Assembly (NCBI RefSeq): GCF_011038885.2
Contig: NZ_CP064952.1
Span: 1,612,001-1,676,000 of the forward strand
DNA: 64,000 nucleotides
From: Schaalia sp. ZJ405
GTDB lineage: Bacteria > Actinomycetota > Actinomycetes > Actinomycetales > Actinomycetaceae
Direction: 5' to 3'
The notes beneath the pieces are model-generated. The model made no database searches. It worked only from the letters and a program-made list of their open reading frames with translations, and was not told where the DNA came from. The position numbers and the translations under genes are program-made. Below, in pieces: positions 1 to 9,414 of this stretch (the stretch's first letter is position 1; each line of letters starts with the position of its first letter).

Positions 1-486
1 TCCCTCTTCCCGTGTCCACTGAATCAGGTCAATGTGATCGCGAAACACCCCGCAGATGTGTCCTCGAATTCGCGTCAGCCCAGCGTGCACGGTGACGCGA
101 GCGCCCTCTCTTTCCCACTTTCTGAGAATGTGGTGTGGTGAGGCGCGTATCGCCCACGATTCCTCCCGTTGACGAGGGGCCGCAACTCCCAGAGGCCATG
201 TGGCAGAGAGCTTGATCGTGGGAACGAGGACGAGTTCGCTTCCCGCCGCAGTTGACGATTCCACGAGGATCCACCGCTTCCCAACGTCAACGAGGATGCC
301 GGTGAATTGGCAGCCATCGGTAATGAATCCTGAGATTTCACGCCCAACGGCCTGCGCGAGTCGCGCGTCCAAGGTCACGCCTATCCGTTCAACCTCAGCT
401 AGTTCTGCGGAGCTATCGACGAGGGAACGCCGACTCAGCTCATCGAATTGCGCTGAGATGTCATTGAGAAGGGAATCGAGGTCCAT
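1..486 (-). CDS. Uncharacterised protein, truncated by window edge
   Basis: An open frame runs from an ATG at 486 down to base 1 without a stop (162 codons), so its C-terminus lies outside the window. The protein starts MDLDSLLNDISAQFDELSRR and is a mixed soluble sequence with no signal peptide or membrane segment. A mid part (ISGFITDGCQFTGILVDVGK) looks like a small beta-barrel. I do not recognise the family. It is divergent from the LysM/Rv3235-like pair, with 429 bases between them. Reality as a gene is fairly secure because the frame is long and stop-free with plausible composition; function is unknown. Confidence 0.65.
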   Translation of the reverse strand, partial: MDLDSLLNDISAQFDELSRRSLVDSSAELAEVERIGVTLDARLAQAVGREISGFITDGCQFTGILVDVGKRWILVESSTAAGSELVLVPTIKLSATWPLGVAAPRQREESWAIRASPHHILRKWEREGARVTVHAGLTRIRGHICGVFRDHIDLIQWTREEG

Positions 487-915
487 CGTGACACATTCTC
501 AGTAGCCTGATTCCCTGTCGAGTGATGTCACTGATCCTGTGAATACAGAATTTTCACTAATTGTGTTTTTCTTTGATATTTATTGAGAGTCCGTTTCTCT
601 GATTCACGCCAACGCTTCTGCGCGGGCCCGATGAGAAGCATCGTGTGCATCTCGGCGATGCGCACCTGAGCGTACTTGCGCGCTCGTCCTCGTTCATGGT
701 TAGACCCCGAAGAATTCCTTGTCACCCTATGTACCTGCTCGGCACGGACATCGTCCTCGCCAATAATGAAAACCCGCTTGCCACCTCGCTTGTGGACAAT
801 AAAAGTCTCTCTGATCAGCGTGATCGTGCAGGTCAATTAACTCCTTGTGGATAACTCTGCAGCGCCTGGACGAGTTGTTACAGTCTCGTCAAGATCAACG
901 AAGGAGTTTGTCGTG
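487..915. other. Intergenic region with possible decayed ORF
   Basis: This stretch separates two divergent genes. A minus-strand frame from a TTG at 836 to 528 (102 aa, very basic, preceded by AAGGAG) is open but resembles no family I know, and its composition looks like chance or a decayed gene. The octamer CGTCCTCG, found repeatedly elsewhere in the window, occurs here twice. No confident promoter or RNA was found. Confidence 0.3.
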
Positions 916-1767
916 ATGCGTCAATCTGGGTGCACTGATACTCAAAAAGAGACTGCTTTATGGCTGTTTGCCATTCTTTGCACAATTCTCTTTTCCCTGT
1001 GTTCTCGTTCTCTCATCCCACTTGTCAGCTGGTATCGCATGGACATCGTTGTCGCACTAAGCCTCATGGCCGCATCAACCGGTGTGGTCCTCTGGAACCT
1101 TGGGTGGGTTGTTCTTGCGCGCCTCACCCATGTTCGATGGTTTCCTCAGCATCTGCGCCATCGGCTCCGCGAGCGAGTTGAGCGTTCGGGAACACGCCTT
1201 GCTCGACGTGTTCTTTTGCGTGCTAGTTCAAGCATCCTTGTGGGAACAAGTGCACTGTCCGGCATCGGTGTGGGTGCTGCCTTCGCTGCTTCTCCCGATG
1301 TCAACGACATGAGCCAGAGCACCCACGCGCTCCATGTTGATCCACGTTTCGAGGATTTGTCGTGGTCTGGTTCCGCTGACACCCTCGCTCACGCGACCCG
1401 CCGCTCCCTTGAGCAGGCACCTGATAACGCGCTGTCGCGTGATGCCACGGAATTAGGCGTTGCAACTGTAGCGCCCTGCACACCGACATCAACTACGCAG
1501 GTTAGTGGGCTAACTTCTCCGCCAAACACGCAGAGCATGTCGCCCAGAGAAAATGTTTATCAGCAGAACTTTATACAAACATACACGGTGAAGCCAGGTG
1601 ACACGCTATCGTTAATCGCTCTGGGGTTGTTGAACAACCATCCCGGCGATGTTGCCGTGACACATGCATGGCAACGCATCTACGAATCGAACATCCAGAC
1701 AATCGGCACCAACCCGAATGTGATCTTTCCGGGCCAAGTGCTTGTTATTCCGGAGGACCTCTCATGA
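916..1767 (+). CDS. Membrane-anchored LysM-domain protein
   Basis: The ATG at 916 (or GTG at 913) follows AAGGAG at 901-906 and is preferred over the upstream GTG at 847, which has no ribosome site. The 283-aa product has two hydrophobic segments in the first ~75 residues (around LWLFAILCTILFSLC and VALSLMAASTGVVLW), a third weak one near residue 115, a Ser/Thr/Pro-rich linker, and a C-terminal LysM (YTVKPGDTLSLIALGLL...IYESNIQTIG...VIFPGQVLVIP). LysM binds peptidoglycan, so it probably sits in the cytoplasmic membrane with its C-terminus in the wall. The stop overlaps the next start (ATGA), so the two genes are translationally coupled. Confidence 0.85.
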   Translation: MRQSGCTDTQKETALWLFAILCTILFSLCSRSLIPLVSWYRMDIVVALSLMAASTGVVLWNLGWVVLARLTHVRWFPQHLRHRLRERVERSGTRLARRVLLRASSSILVGTSALSGIGVGAAFAASPDVNDMSQSTHALHVDPRFEDLSWSGSADTLAHATRRSLEQAPDNALSRDATELGVATVAPCTPTSTTQVSGLTSPPNTQSMSPRENVYQQNFIQTYTVKPGDTLSLIALGLLNNHPGDVAVTHAWQRIYESNIQTIGTNPNVIFPGQVLVIPEDLS

Positions 1768-2507
1768 ACAATCATGGACAGTCACACATCGACACCACAC
1801 AACACACTGACCTCATGCCCCCTTTAGCCCCTCATAGTCAGGAAACCATCATCACCGCATCAGTTTCAGCGCCGGAAACTCCGGCGCACACGCCCAGTCA
1901 ACACGTGCCCGAACAGACACCGACGCAGGAGCTGTCAGCAACCGCAGCCGTCCAGGGCAGCCCAGTATCCATGCCAAGCACACCTGAATTCATTCACGTC
2001 GTACCAACCAAGGTCATTCACCCCAGCCCGCGCATCCCTATGACGCGCCGTTCGCCTCGCCGCGACGTCGATTATCCACGAAGGTATTTTCGTTGGGACC
2101 CAGAAATTGACCTCAGCCCGGTTGATCGCGCCGAACTATTAGCATGGTTGACGAGCAGTTACGAGCACGACCTTTTTGGCCAGAATGATCATGCGAAAGC
2201 CGGAATCTGGGCAGCAAACTTTTCGCGCGCAGTCATTGAGGTTACTCTCCGAGCACGACCCATCACACAACTTCAACGATGGATGGTTCCACCGCTCTAC
2301 CTGGCGTTCAGTCACATGCCGCTGCCAGCGAAAAAGCCGCAAGGCCCGCAAATTTGTCGCCCGATCAACTGGTTGACACAAGAAACTCGCCCTGGAATTT
2401 ACGAGGCCAACGCAATTATTGCCTCACCTCGGGAGAATCACGCTGTCGCCATTCGGATGGAGGCTTTTCGTGGGCGTTGGATCACAACTGCACTTGAATT
2501 CTCCTGA
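1764..2507 (+). CDS. Rv3235-family protein
   Basis: The ATG at 1764 overlaps the LysM stop and is preceded by GGAGG at 1752-1756. The 247-aa product has a long Pro/Thr/Gln-rich N-terminal half of low complexity and a folded C-terminal ~110 residues. That part matches the pattern of actinobacterial Rv3235-family proteins (a VIEVTLRARPITQLQRWM-like block, then a block ending RGRWITTALEF). These proteins usually lie near secA; secA is not visible here. The function of the family is unknown. Family assignment is by pattern memory only. Confidence 0.7.
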   Translation: MNNHGQSHIDTTQHTDLMPPLAPHSQETIITASVSAPETPAHTPSQHVPEQTPTQELSATAAVQGSPVSMPSTPEFIHVVPTKVIHPSPRIPMTRRSPRRDVDYPRRYFRWDPEIDLSPVDRAELLAWLTSSYEHDLFGQNDHAKAGIWAANFSRAVIEVTLRARPITQLQRWMVPPLYLAFSHMPLPAKKPQGPQICRPINWLTQETRPGIYEANAIIASPRENHAVAIRMEAFRGRWITTALEFS

Positions 2508-2840
2508 TCCTTCTTCCCCTCCTCACACTGAGGAGTGAGGACCACACGGGGCTACATCGCAAGCCTCGCGTATGAAGGGGAGCGGATCCTGATTTTCTGG
2601 AATCCGCTCCCCTTCATCACGTGTTGCATGTTCAGCGAACTCAGCTTCACGTCGACACTGACACACACCAGGTACCCGCACGCTGACAACAGGCACACTT
2701 TTGAGGACGGGGGAAATCTCACCGCTAGCCAACTCTAGATTCACTGCGTCGTGCGACGCTCCCTACCCATCACAACGACCACACCAGTCATCAGGTATGA
2801 CTATCCGGCAAGCAAGCACCACACACCTGGGCTTGACGAG
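2508..2840. other. Intergenic region, convergent gene ends
   Basis: Apart from the stem-loop at 2574-2615 and a small CCTCAC/GTGAGG hairpin near 2521-2540, I see no gene, repeat or RNA here. It separates the Rv3235-like gene from a convergent membrane-protein gene. Confidence 0.5.
2574..2615. terminator. Strong stem-loop, probable terminator
   Basis: Two perfectly complementary 14-base arms (GAAGGGGAGCGGAT and its complement) flank a 14-base loop, about 65 bases after the Rv3235-like stop. There is no T-run, so termination is inferred from position and stem strength. Confidence 0.65.
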
Positions 2841-3359
2841 CTAGCAGGCAACCTCAAGACCGAGGGCGGTCAGACCAACGAAAATAGTCAGACCAGGCTC
2901 AGGAGTATCGGAAAAATTCTCAGTGGAAAAGGAGCTTTTCCCCTCCACTTGTCGACGCATCCGGGTAAATAAAGCGCCTGCCGCGAAGACAGCGGCGTTG
3001 GTGATCAGGAATAGAACAATCGCAATGTGACCCACATTTTGCGTCACGGAAAATACCACAGGAACGACGATTGCTGCTATTACCCCAAGCCAGCATGTCA
3101 CTTCAAGAACCCTGGAGAGGGCCTTTATTCGCGGAACGCTCGTAGCAAAAGTGAGCGCAAACACTTCTGCGAAAATTACCGGCACAAATAGAGCGCAAAT
3201 GACTGCGATAGCTCCCCACAAATTCGGATACTGTAATTCATCCGGAAATACCAGAATCAAGTCGTGTACAACTACGAAAGCATAGGCACTCCAGAACAGT
3301 AATCCCAAAATAGAGATCACCAAGGCAACGCGGAACCAAAAAACTAGTCTCTTGCTCAT
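2841..3359 (-). CDS. Four-helix membrane protein, unknown function
   Basis: The start MSKRLVFWFRVALVIS at 3359 is chosen because GGGGTG lies 7 bases upstream and the further 27 residues of open frame are Cys/His-rich and unlike a protein. The 172-aa product has four hydrophobic segments (residues ~7-33, ~45-70, ~85-105, ~112-132) and a polar tail. Size and topology resemble DUF2975-type membrane proteins, but I saw no diagnostic motif. It stands alone, next to a transposase remnant; local AT content is slightly higher than in the neighbouring core genes. Confidence 0.6.
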   Translation of the reverse strand: MSKRLVFWFRVALVISILGLLFWSAYAFVVVHDLILVFPDELQYPNLWGAIAVICALFVPVIFAEVFALTFATSVPRIKALSRVLEVTCWLGVIAAIVVPVVFSVTQNVGHIAIVLFLITNAAVFAAGALFTRMRRQVEGKSSFSTENFSDTPEPGLTIFVGLTALGLEVAC

Positions 3360-3522
3360 GATTTCACCCCGTAATGTGTGGAGCCACAGTGCAGCAAGAC
3401 GCCCACACTGCCGGAGCTGGCACGATCGACAGTGTGACACCGGGCCCCGGAAGGCTAGGTAGCTTTAACATTGCACGATTCTTCCTTGGTTGTAGCTAGA
3501 CCTACGCTTTAGACTATATCAA

Positions 3523-3906
3523 TCAGAGGCTTATTCGACAAGTGTTATTGGTAGGGTTTTTCGTTGACAGCCTTGACTGTATTGGTTGACCATGTGAAGT
3601 CGGTCCAGGTGACGGCTTGACTCGGTGCTGGCGGTGAGTTTGGTCGGCTTCTACTTCGCCTCGTGCGGCTTGTTGGTAGAGCTCGCGGATCTGAGTGTCG
3701 GTAGACACGAGGGTGATGATCTCACTGTCTGGACGCAGGTCGATCGTGTATTGGCAACTCCACCACATGCACGATTTGATCTGACGTAGAAACGGTTCGC
3801 CACGATGGACTGCGCAGCATTGCTCTGAGTTGAGAGTTCAATCCTTCGATTCGATTGCTCCTGGCAGGGATCAGACCACCAGCAGCGATGAGATGAGCAT
3901 GTCACC
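3523..3906 (-). pseudogene. Transposase remnant (IS256/IS1249-like C-terminus)
   Basis: Reading the minus strand, one frame gives LIAAGGLIPARSNRIEGLNS then QLRAMLRS, and the sequence continues after a frameshift near 3810 as HRGEPFLRQIKSCMWWSCQY. The pattern NRIEG...LR.MLR.HRG...RIK..MWW is typical of the C-terminal end of IS256/IS1249-group transposases. The N-terminal two thirds are missing and no terminal repeats are recognisable. It is a dead insertion-sequence fragment upstream of the pilus locus terminator. Confidence 0.6.
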
Positions 3907-3970
3907 CTTTGATCACGATGTTGTCTCACCAGGAAGACAACGCTCTTCGGCCCATCTTGTCGGGCAAAGC

Positions 3971-4011
3971 AAAGACCCCTGACCAGTATTTCACCTGATC
4001 AGGGGTTCTTT
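3971..4011 (-). terminator. Terminator of the pilus operon
   Basis: A stem-loop with arms ACCCCTGA and TCAGGGGT, flanked by AAAG on one side and TTCTTT on the other, lies about 140 bases past the sortase stop. It is suited to work in both directions and would separate the pilus operon from the transposase remnant. Confidence 0.7.
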
Positions 4012-4151
4012 ATGAAAGGTAGGGACTAGTCCCCCTCCCTACGCCATGCTCGGGCCGCCTCGTACAGAGCCGTGCTGTCGGAGAGATCAGAGTCTGCCTG
4101 GGCGTTCACGCCGAGCGAGTGCCCAAGTGTCCGAGTACGAGGGACGAGCCG

Positions 4152-5081
4152 TTACTCGCCCGCGCGATTGTCCTCAAGTTCAACCCCGGCGTCTTCTACG
4201 CGTTCGCCGACGTTGGCGGTGCGTTTATCGCGCCGGTAGATCACCGTTTCGCGCCCAAGATAGACCACGATCCCGACAAGCACCGCAATAGAGATGGGGA
4301 TCCACCACGGGAATCGCGGTAGCTCGGAGTTTTGACCTGCCTTGTTGAGATCAGCTTGCGGGGTGGGGATAATTCGCTCACCAGTGACGAGGATACGATG
4401 GCTGTTGACACCAAGCGGCGTGCAGGTAATGAGAGTCGCCAGGTCCCGTCCGCGTTCCACGAGCACCTCTTCGGAGTCTTCAGGCTGCACCACTTTCATG
4501 GAGAAAACGCGGTAGGTCAGCACCTCGCCGAACACTTCGAGGGTAAAGGTATCGCCCTTCTTGACCTTGTCGAGATTGTTGAAGAGCGTGGATTCAGGTA
4601 GGCCACGGTGAGCGGTGATCACGGTTCGGGTGGAATCTCCCCCCACAGGCAGAGACGTTCCCTCGAGGTGGCCAGCCCCTATCAGCAGCGTTTGTTCACT
4701 GGTTCCGTGATAGATCGGCAGGTCTACGTCGATGGACGGGATACGGATCCTACCCATGAGCCCCGTATCTCCGGCCTTGAGCTGCTGATCGTAGGGTAAA
4801 ACGTCGGGGTTCGCGTCGGTATCCACAACACCGGATCCCTGCGGGACGTGCTCATTGGATCCCAGCACGGCTCCGGAAGCGAGAAGATCGTTATACTTGC
4901 GTGCCTCTCTGATTTGGTCGATTCGGTCGGGCTCAACATGATCAACAAGGTGAGCGTAAGCATCGACCACCTGGGACTGGTTCCACTGGCTCTTCCACGA
5001 AGCAATCGTGGGGTAGAGAATGAGCCCAGTTCCGCCGAGGACGAGTAGCGCGACAACAAAAGCGCGAACAAGACGAGACAT
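4152..5081 (-). CDS. srtC: Class C (pilus-assembly) sortase
   Basis: The start MSRLVRAFVVALLVLGGTG (310 aa) puts the N-terminal membrane segment directly at the N-terminus; the 20 extra upstream residues look non-coding. The catalytic triad is visible as H158 (TAHRG), C220 (LITCTPLG) and R229 (SHRILVTGER). A second membrane segment near residues 262-280, followed by a basic tail, is typical of class C sortases, which cross-link pilin subunits through the LPXTG Thr and a pilin-motif Lys. It is the last gene of the tip-shaft-sortase operon, the order of the Actinomyces oris fimQ-fimP-srtC1 locus. Its substrate is probably the shaft pilin immediately upstream. Confidence 0.95.
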   Translation of the reverse strand: MSRLVRAFVVALLVLGGTGLILYPTIASWKSQWNQSQVVDAYAHLVDHVEPDRIDQIREARKYNDLLASGAVLGSNEHVPQGSGVVDTDANPDVLPYDQQLKAGDTGLMGRIRIPSIDVDLPIYHGTSEQTLLIGAGHLEGTSLPVGGDSTRTVITAHRGLPESTLFNNLDKVKKGDTFTLEVFGEVLTYRVFSMKVVQPEDSEEVLVERGRDLATLITCTPLGVNSHRILVTGERIIPTPQADLNKAGQNSELPRFPWWIPISIAVLVGIVVYLGRETVIYRRDKRTANVGERVEDAGVELEDNRAGE

Positions 5082-5154
5082 GAAAATCAGATCAGATCGA
5101 TCAGAAAATGACAAAGTTGTGGGGGTGCCATGCACCCCCACAACTTAGGTGGTG

Positions 5155-6585
5155 TTAGTTCCGCTGACGCGAACGAGAGGACGTCACGTAAAGCGCGGCA
5201 CCAGCAACAAGGAGAGCCACACCAGCCAGGGTCATCACCATTGTGCCGGCCGCACCGGTCAGGGGCAGGTCCGGACCGTTCTGCGGGGTGTTGCGCACCT
5301 CGTCGAGCGTGGCGTTATCAGCCACGTGGCCGGCGGTGATCTCAACTTGCTTCACCGTTTCGGAGAGGATGTAGCCGGCAGGAGCCTCCGTTTCCTTCAG
5401 ACACAGCGTCTTCTTGGCATCCGCTTGAGCGGTGCCCTTGGTGAATGTGCCGAGGTAGATTCCGTTGAATGCAACGACACCATCAGCGCCCGAGGTAGCG
5501 GTCACGATCGCGTCGCCCGTCACTGCATTGCCATCGCACTGGAAGAGACCAAAGGTGGCGCCTGCCAGCGCCTTGCCAGTATTGTTCGAGTCAACCTTCT
5601 TGAACTTGTAGTCGCCGAAGTAGGGATCCTTGGTCGGGATGATCGGAGGCGTGTCGCCACCCGGATTCTGGTTCTCGAAGGGGTTGTACTCGTTGTCAAT
5701 CGGCCATGCGCCGTTCTTGACGATACCGTTCTCCGGCATCGTCGTCACCGTGGTCTGGAGAACGAACTTCACGGTAGCACCTGCCGTAATTTGCTGGCGG
5801 GCAGCATCATTGACCGTAATTTTGACGTGCTTGGCGGGGGTGGTACCCGGCGTGACGGTAATATCCGTCACCTCCTGGTCGTTGATGAACACCTTGGCGG
5901 AACCGTTAACGTAGTCGAGGTAGCTCTCAAGTTGATCGACGATGCCGTATGCGCTCGGGTTGGCCGTGGTTGCCGTCGTGGTCATCGTCCACTCGAGGAC
6001 GTCACCGACCTTGTGAGTGTTGGTGTCGTTCGTGACTTCCTTCGTACCCGGTGTCTTCACGACGTTCTTCGGGTAGACGTGAACATTGGTGATCCACTTG
6101 TTCTGGAAGGGCAACGGGATGGTGACGAAGAACGGGGCCGCCTTCGAGGTGATGGCGTGCGTGCCCGTGCCTGTCTCCTCCACGAGGTAGACGCCGATAT
6201 CGAGACTGCTCGTGGTCACAGTACCGTTATCCGCCGTGGTCACCTTCTGTGCGGCACCGCGGGTAATGGTTTTCGCGTTAAGGGTCGAAATTTTCGCCCA
6301 ATCTGCGTTCTTGTTCAGATCGATGCCCTCGACCTTCGTCACGGTAAATTCCACGCCGCCAAGCGGATCAGCCGGCGCCTGGGATGTCCCATCGGGGTTG
6401 AGGGCAGTAGTGCTACCAATTTCCTTGTGTTTGTGGATGGTGATGGTGCCCTGCGTAGTGGGCATGTTGCCCGGGCCGGTCGGGGTGTCAGCATTCGCCA
6501 CACCCGCACCCAGCGTGAGGGCTGAAGCTACGGCAACAGCCATCGCCGCAAGAGCGCCCTGTCTCATCTTCTTCAGAAGCTGCAC
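5155..6585 (-). CDS. Major (shaft) pilin, FimP/FimA/SpaA type
   Basis: The GTG at 6585 follows AAAGGA at good spacing. The 476-aa precursor has a signal peptide ending near ANA-DTP (residue 32) and an N-terminal pilin domain. A pilin motif WITNVHVYPKN holds Lys173, the residue expected to form the isopeptide link between subunits. Later come SpaA/Cna-B type domains with an E-box-like LKETEAPAGY and a C-terminal sorting signal LPLTG (440-444), hydrophobic stretch and RSRQRN tail. It is the repeating pilus subunit polymerised by the downstream sortase. It lies 43 bases after the tip-protein gene in the same operon. Confidence 0.95.
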   Translation of the reverse strand: MQLLKKMRQGALAAMAVAVASALTLGAGVANADTPTGPGNMPTTQGTITIHKHKEIGSTTALNPDGTSQAPADPLGGVEFTVTKVEGIDLNKNADWAKISTLNAKTITRGAAQKVTTADNGTVTTSSLDIGVYLVEETGTGTHAITSKAAPFFVTIPLPFQNKWITNVHVYPKNVVKTPGTKEVTNDTNTHKVGDVLEWTMTTTATTANPSAYGIVDQLESYLDYVNGSAKVFINDQEVTDITVTPGTTPAKHVKITVNDAARQQITAGATVKFVLQTTVTTMPENGIVKNGAWPIDNEYNPFENQNPGGDTPPIIPTKDPYFGDYKFKKVDSNNTGKALAGATFGLFQCDGNAVTGDAIVTATSGADGVVAFNGIYLGTFTKGTAQADAKKTLCLKETEAPAGYILSETVKQVEITAGHVADNATLDEVRNTPQNGPDLPLTGAAGTMVMTLAGVALLVAGAALYVTSSRSRQRN

Positions 6586-6627
6586 TCGAGTTCCTTTCGT
6601 GTTGTGGGCCTAACTCAAGCCCTGTGT

Positions 6628-9414
6628 TCAGTTGCGCTTGCGACGCTGTGCAAGCTGCATGAGCAGCGCGATCCCAAGGACTCCCACGCCCAGGAAGACG
6701 AAGAAGTCACGTCCGATTCCACCGCTCAGCGGGATCGAAGGTCCGGCCTGTTTGGTGTTGTAGATCGACTGCTTACGCTCAAATTTCACATCGAGATGTC
6801 CGGAGTCGATCGTGAAGGGCTTAGGGGTTGTATCGAGTACGTACCCTGCGGGAGCCTTCACTTCCTTCAACTCGTAATTTCCCAGCGGAAGGCCCGTAAC
6901 GCGGATTACTCCGGCTCGGGAGTCTGTATCGTGCGAGGTGCCTTGGCAGGCAGCGTCGTCCACGGCGACGCAATCTGTAACCCGCCGCTCCTCTGTATTT
7001 TTGTTGTTTGTCAGAATCCACTCTGATCCAGACAGCAGCGGCTCGGTGCCAACATGATTTCCCTGATCCGCACGCTTTTCTAAGAGCAACGTGCCGGTGA
7101 GTGGCACGTTCTGCACCGCGTTATGCCGACCAAACTGGCCCACGACGGGCTGGCGGCCATCGAAGAGATGAACCTTCTTGACCTCTTGGGCAGGGGACGT
7201 CGTTGTAAAGGTATAGGTCTTTCCCGACCTTTGATATCCCTCTGGCGCGGTCTCTTCTCTCAGGGTGTAGTCACCGGGCGCAAGACCCGTAAGGAGGAAC
7301 TTGCCCGCATCCGTATCTTTGTCGAGACCGCCAGTTGCGGTCGCATCAGAAATAACGAAGCTCTTCTCAGCATTCTGAGATCCGTCAAATGTGAAGGGGG
7401 CGCCATCTCGACGCGCTATCCGCCATGAGGAACCGCCAAGCAACTGACCGGTCTCATTCTCCTTGGCCCACTCCACTTTCCCGTCAGCTTTCGGCGTGTT
7501 CGTAAACGTACACACCACGTCGCCAGGCGTGCCGGTCACGGTGATTGACGCAGTCGCGCGTGAGCCATCAACCGTCACCTGAGGGGTGGAACCGTCCGTG
7601 CAGCTGAGGCTGACGGAGTAATCGGCTAGTGTAGCCTCTGGTCGAGTAATGGTCTCGGAAACAGTGACAGTGGTGCCCGCAAGAACGGGGATACGCTCCG
7701 TGCTGACTTCCTTCTGCGCGCCGCTCGTGGTTGCCTCTCTGGTGATAGTTGCGGTCCCGCTCACCTTAAATTGATCGTTAGTATTCGCACGGCCTTCAAC
7801 AACTTTGCGCACAGTGACCGAAGGGACGAAAGCCTCACCTGCCATGTCGGTGATCTCTCCTACCCACGGATGCACCGTGTAATGGGTATCGCCTCTGAAG
7901 TCTAGACGTTTATCCCATTTCGCTAGCGGATATTCCCACACGGGCAAAGCATCACGCGTCCTGTAGTCTCCGAGATTATTGGGCATAGTCCCGATCCGGC
8001 TCACCGAACCATTCCCGTAACCATTCCCGGATATCGACAGGAACCGCGTGATGCTGTCAATTACCGCAAAATTCGCCGTTACCAGATTTCCCCCAGGACC
8101 AATGGACACACCTGCTGCCGGGCCCACGCCCGCGAAGTCCTCAGGTTTATCCTCGCCGGCGCGGATTTTCGCGCTCCTGAGAGGGTAGGAGTCGAGGGTG
8201 GTGCCATGTGCCCTATCGAGGGTTTCCTTCGTCACCACCTCAAAATTCACCTGATTAAAGCCGGGGTTTCCACTTCCGGGGATATTGGCGCGATGGTTAG
8301 TAAACCCCATCACGAGGTCGCCTGCCTCTGTAAACAGCATGTCACCGTCGTTGTTACCGATGTCGTTGCTACCGATGTTCGGCGAAAGCTGCGAATCGTA
8401 GACATCGCCGACTTTTTGGGGTCGATCCTGCTCCTGCGACGTCATCTTATAGACGTGTGCGACTAGGCGCCGTGCATTGGCCGGACCTTCTAAGTCCGTA
8501 ACCGAAAGATAATAGGTGCCATCAGGAGCGACTTGTCCTCCGTTAAAGGTCAGCTCATTTACTGGGTGACCACCAGGTCGTTGCCTATAGGGGAATTCAA
8601 ACTCGGCACCGAATTCCTCCCATGCGTCGGCCCCCGGCGCAAGACGGTAGACCTGGAACAGCGGAGCTTGTGAGGAACCCGCTCGCTCCTCATAGGGCGT
8701 ACCACTCTGACCAACCTTTAAAGTCGCGTACCGGGTGCCATCCGCTCCTATGCCAAGAGCGTTGTAGCTCACCCCACGGGAGATGTAACAAAACTTGTCA
8801 TCTTGGCGATTCGGACGATTGTCCCTGCACGGAAGATCGTTCTTCCCAAAGCGGAGCTCGCGTTTGGAACCCGAAGTCAGCGGGCCTGTCTTATTCTCTA
8901 CACTCGGGAGATATGGCGGCAGCGGGGTGATGCCCCCCGTTGCGGGGTTGAACAAATACAGCTCACCCTTACTCGACAGCACCACAACGCCCTTGTTTTC
9001 CGCGCGTGCGTTTCGGAACGCGACCAAAGACGTCAGGGGCGAAAGCTCAAGTTCATCAAGGTCTTCCGCCTCGACATCGACAGCGGCATCTGGCGATGCT
9101 AGCTCAGAAGCCCCCCCCCCCCCGGAGGTTTCATCAGATTCTGGAGAGACAGAAGATCCGGCCTGCTCGAGATCTTCAGATCCCGGCGTGGCGCTAACGT
9201 CAGGGTCTGGATTTTCCTGATCCGGCGACGTGGAAAGATCGGGGGTGGTTACGGAAGAATTCTCAGCTTCGACGGCTTCGGATGCACCCTTGTCGTCGAG
9301 GGAACCCGCGGCCATTGCGACAGGAAGACAAGCAGACCATGCAAGAGCAAGCGACAACACCAGGACGAGTGTGGCGAAAATGCGCGCCTTGCGATCCTGA
9401 ATAGATCTGTGCAT
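6628..9414 (-). CDS. Pilus tip/minor pilin adhesin (FimQ-like), with poly-G tract
   Basis: The ATG at 9414 is preceded by GGGAGG. The 928-aa precursor has a signal peptide (to about residue 35) and a Ser/Glu/Asp-rich linker. A large N-terminal region follows, possibly a beta-propeller-like adhesin (ELYLFNPATGG, GTRYATLKVG, GTYYLSVTDLEG). Then come two or three Cna-B/SpaA repeats with E-boxes (YTLREETAPEGY, YELKEVKAPAGY). The wall signal is non-standard, IPLSG, with hydrophobic stretch and QRRKRN tail. It is first in the pilus operon, as tip subunits usually are. Codons ~97-101 are built from 13 consecutive G on the coding strand, so any gain or loss of one G would truncate the protein in the linker; the present length is in frame. 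Confidence 0.9.
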   Translation of the reverse strand: MHRSIQDRKARIFATLVLVLSLALAWSACLPVAMAAGSLDDKGASEAVEAENSSVTTPDLSTSPDQENPDPDVSATPGSEDLEQAGSSVSPESDETSGGGGASELASPDAAVDVEAEDLDELELSPLTSLVAFRNARAENKGVVVLSSKGELYLFNPATGGITPLPPYLPSVENKTGPLTSGSKRELRFGKNDLPCRDNRPNRQDDKFCYISRGVSYNALGIGADGTRYATLKVGQSGTPYEERAGSSQAPLFQVYRLAPGADAWEEFGAEFEFPYRQRPGGHPVNELTFNGGQVAPDGTYYLSVTDLEGPANARRLVAHVYKMTSQEQDRPQKVGDVYDSQLSPNIGSNDIGNNDGDMLFTEAGDLVMGFTNHRANIPGSGNPGFNQVNFEVVTKETLDRAHGTTLDSYPLRSAKIRAGEDKPEDFAGVGPAAGVSIGPGGNLVTANFAVIDSITRFLSISGNGYGNGSVSRIGTMPNNLGDYRTRDALPVWEYPLAKWDKRLDFRGDTHYTVHPWVGEITDMAGEAFVPSVTVRKVVEGRANTNDQFKVSGTATITREATTSGAQKEVSTERIPVLAGTTVTVSETITRPEATLADYSVSLSCTDGSTPQVTVDGSRATASITVTGTPGDVVCTFTNTPKADGKVEWAKENETGQLLGGSSWRIARRDGAPFTFDGSQNAEKSFVISDATATGGLDKDTDAGKFLLTGLAPGDYTLREETAPEGYQRSGKTYTFTTTSPAQEVKKVHLFDGRQPVVGQFGRHNAVQNVPLTGTLLLEKRADQGNHVGTEPLLSGSEWILTNNKNTEERRVTDCVAVDDAACQGTSHDTDSRAGVIRVTGLPLGNYELKEVKAPAGYVLDTTPKPFTIDSGHLDVKFERKQSIYNTKQAGPSIPLSGGIGRDFFVFLGVGVLGIALLMQLAQRRKRN
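9111..9123 (-). repeat. 13-nt poly-G tract inside tip-pilin gene
   Basis: Thirteen C on the plus strand (13 G on the coding strand) encode Gly-Gly-Gly-Gly plus the first base of Ala. This is a contingency-locus type mononucleotide repeat. Confidence 0.95.

Noticed and set aside
528..836. 102-codon basic minus-strand frame
   Set aside because: It has AAGGAG before a TTG, but no recognisable domain and an odd composition; kept only as a note on the intergenic region.
5149..6525. 458-codon open frame on the plus strand
   Set aside because: It lies entirely opposite the shaft pilin gene, which has a signal peptide, pilin motif and LPLTG signal; the antisense frame is an artefact of codon use in a high-GC gene.
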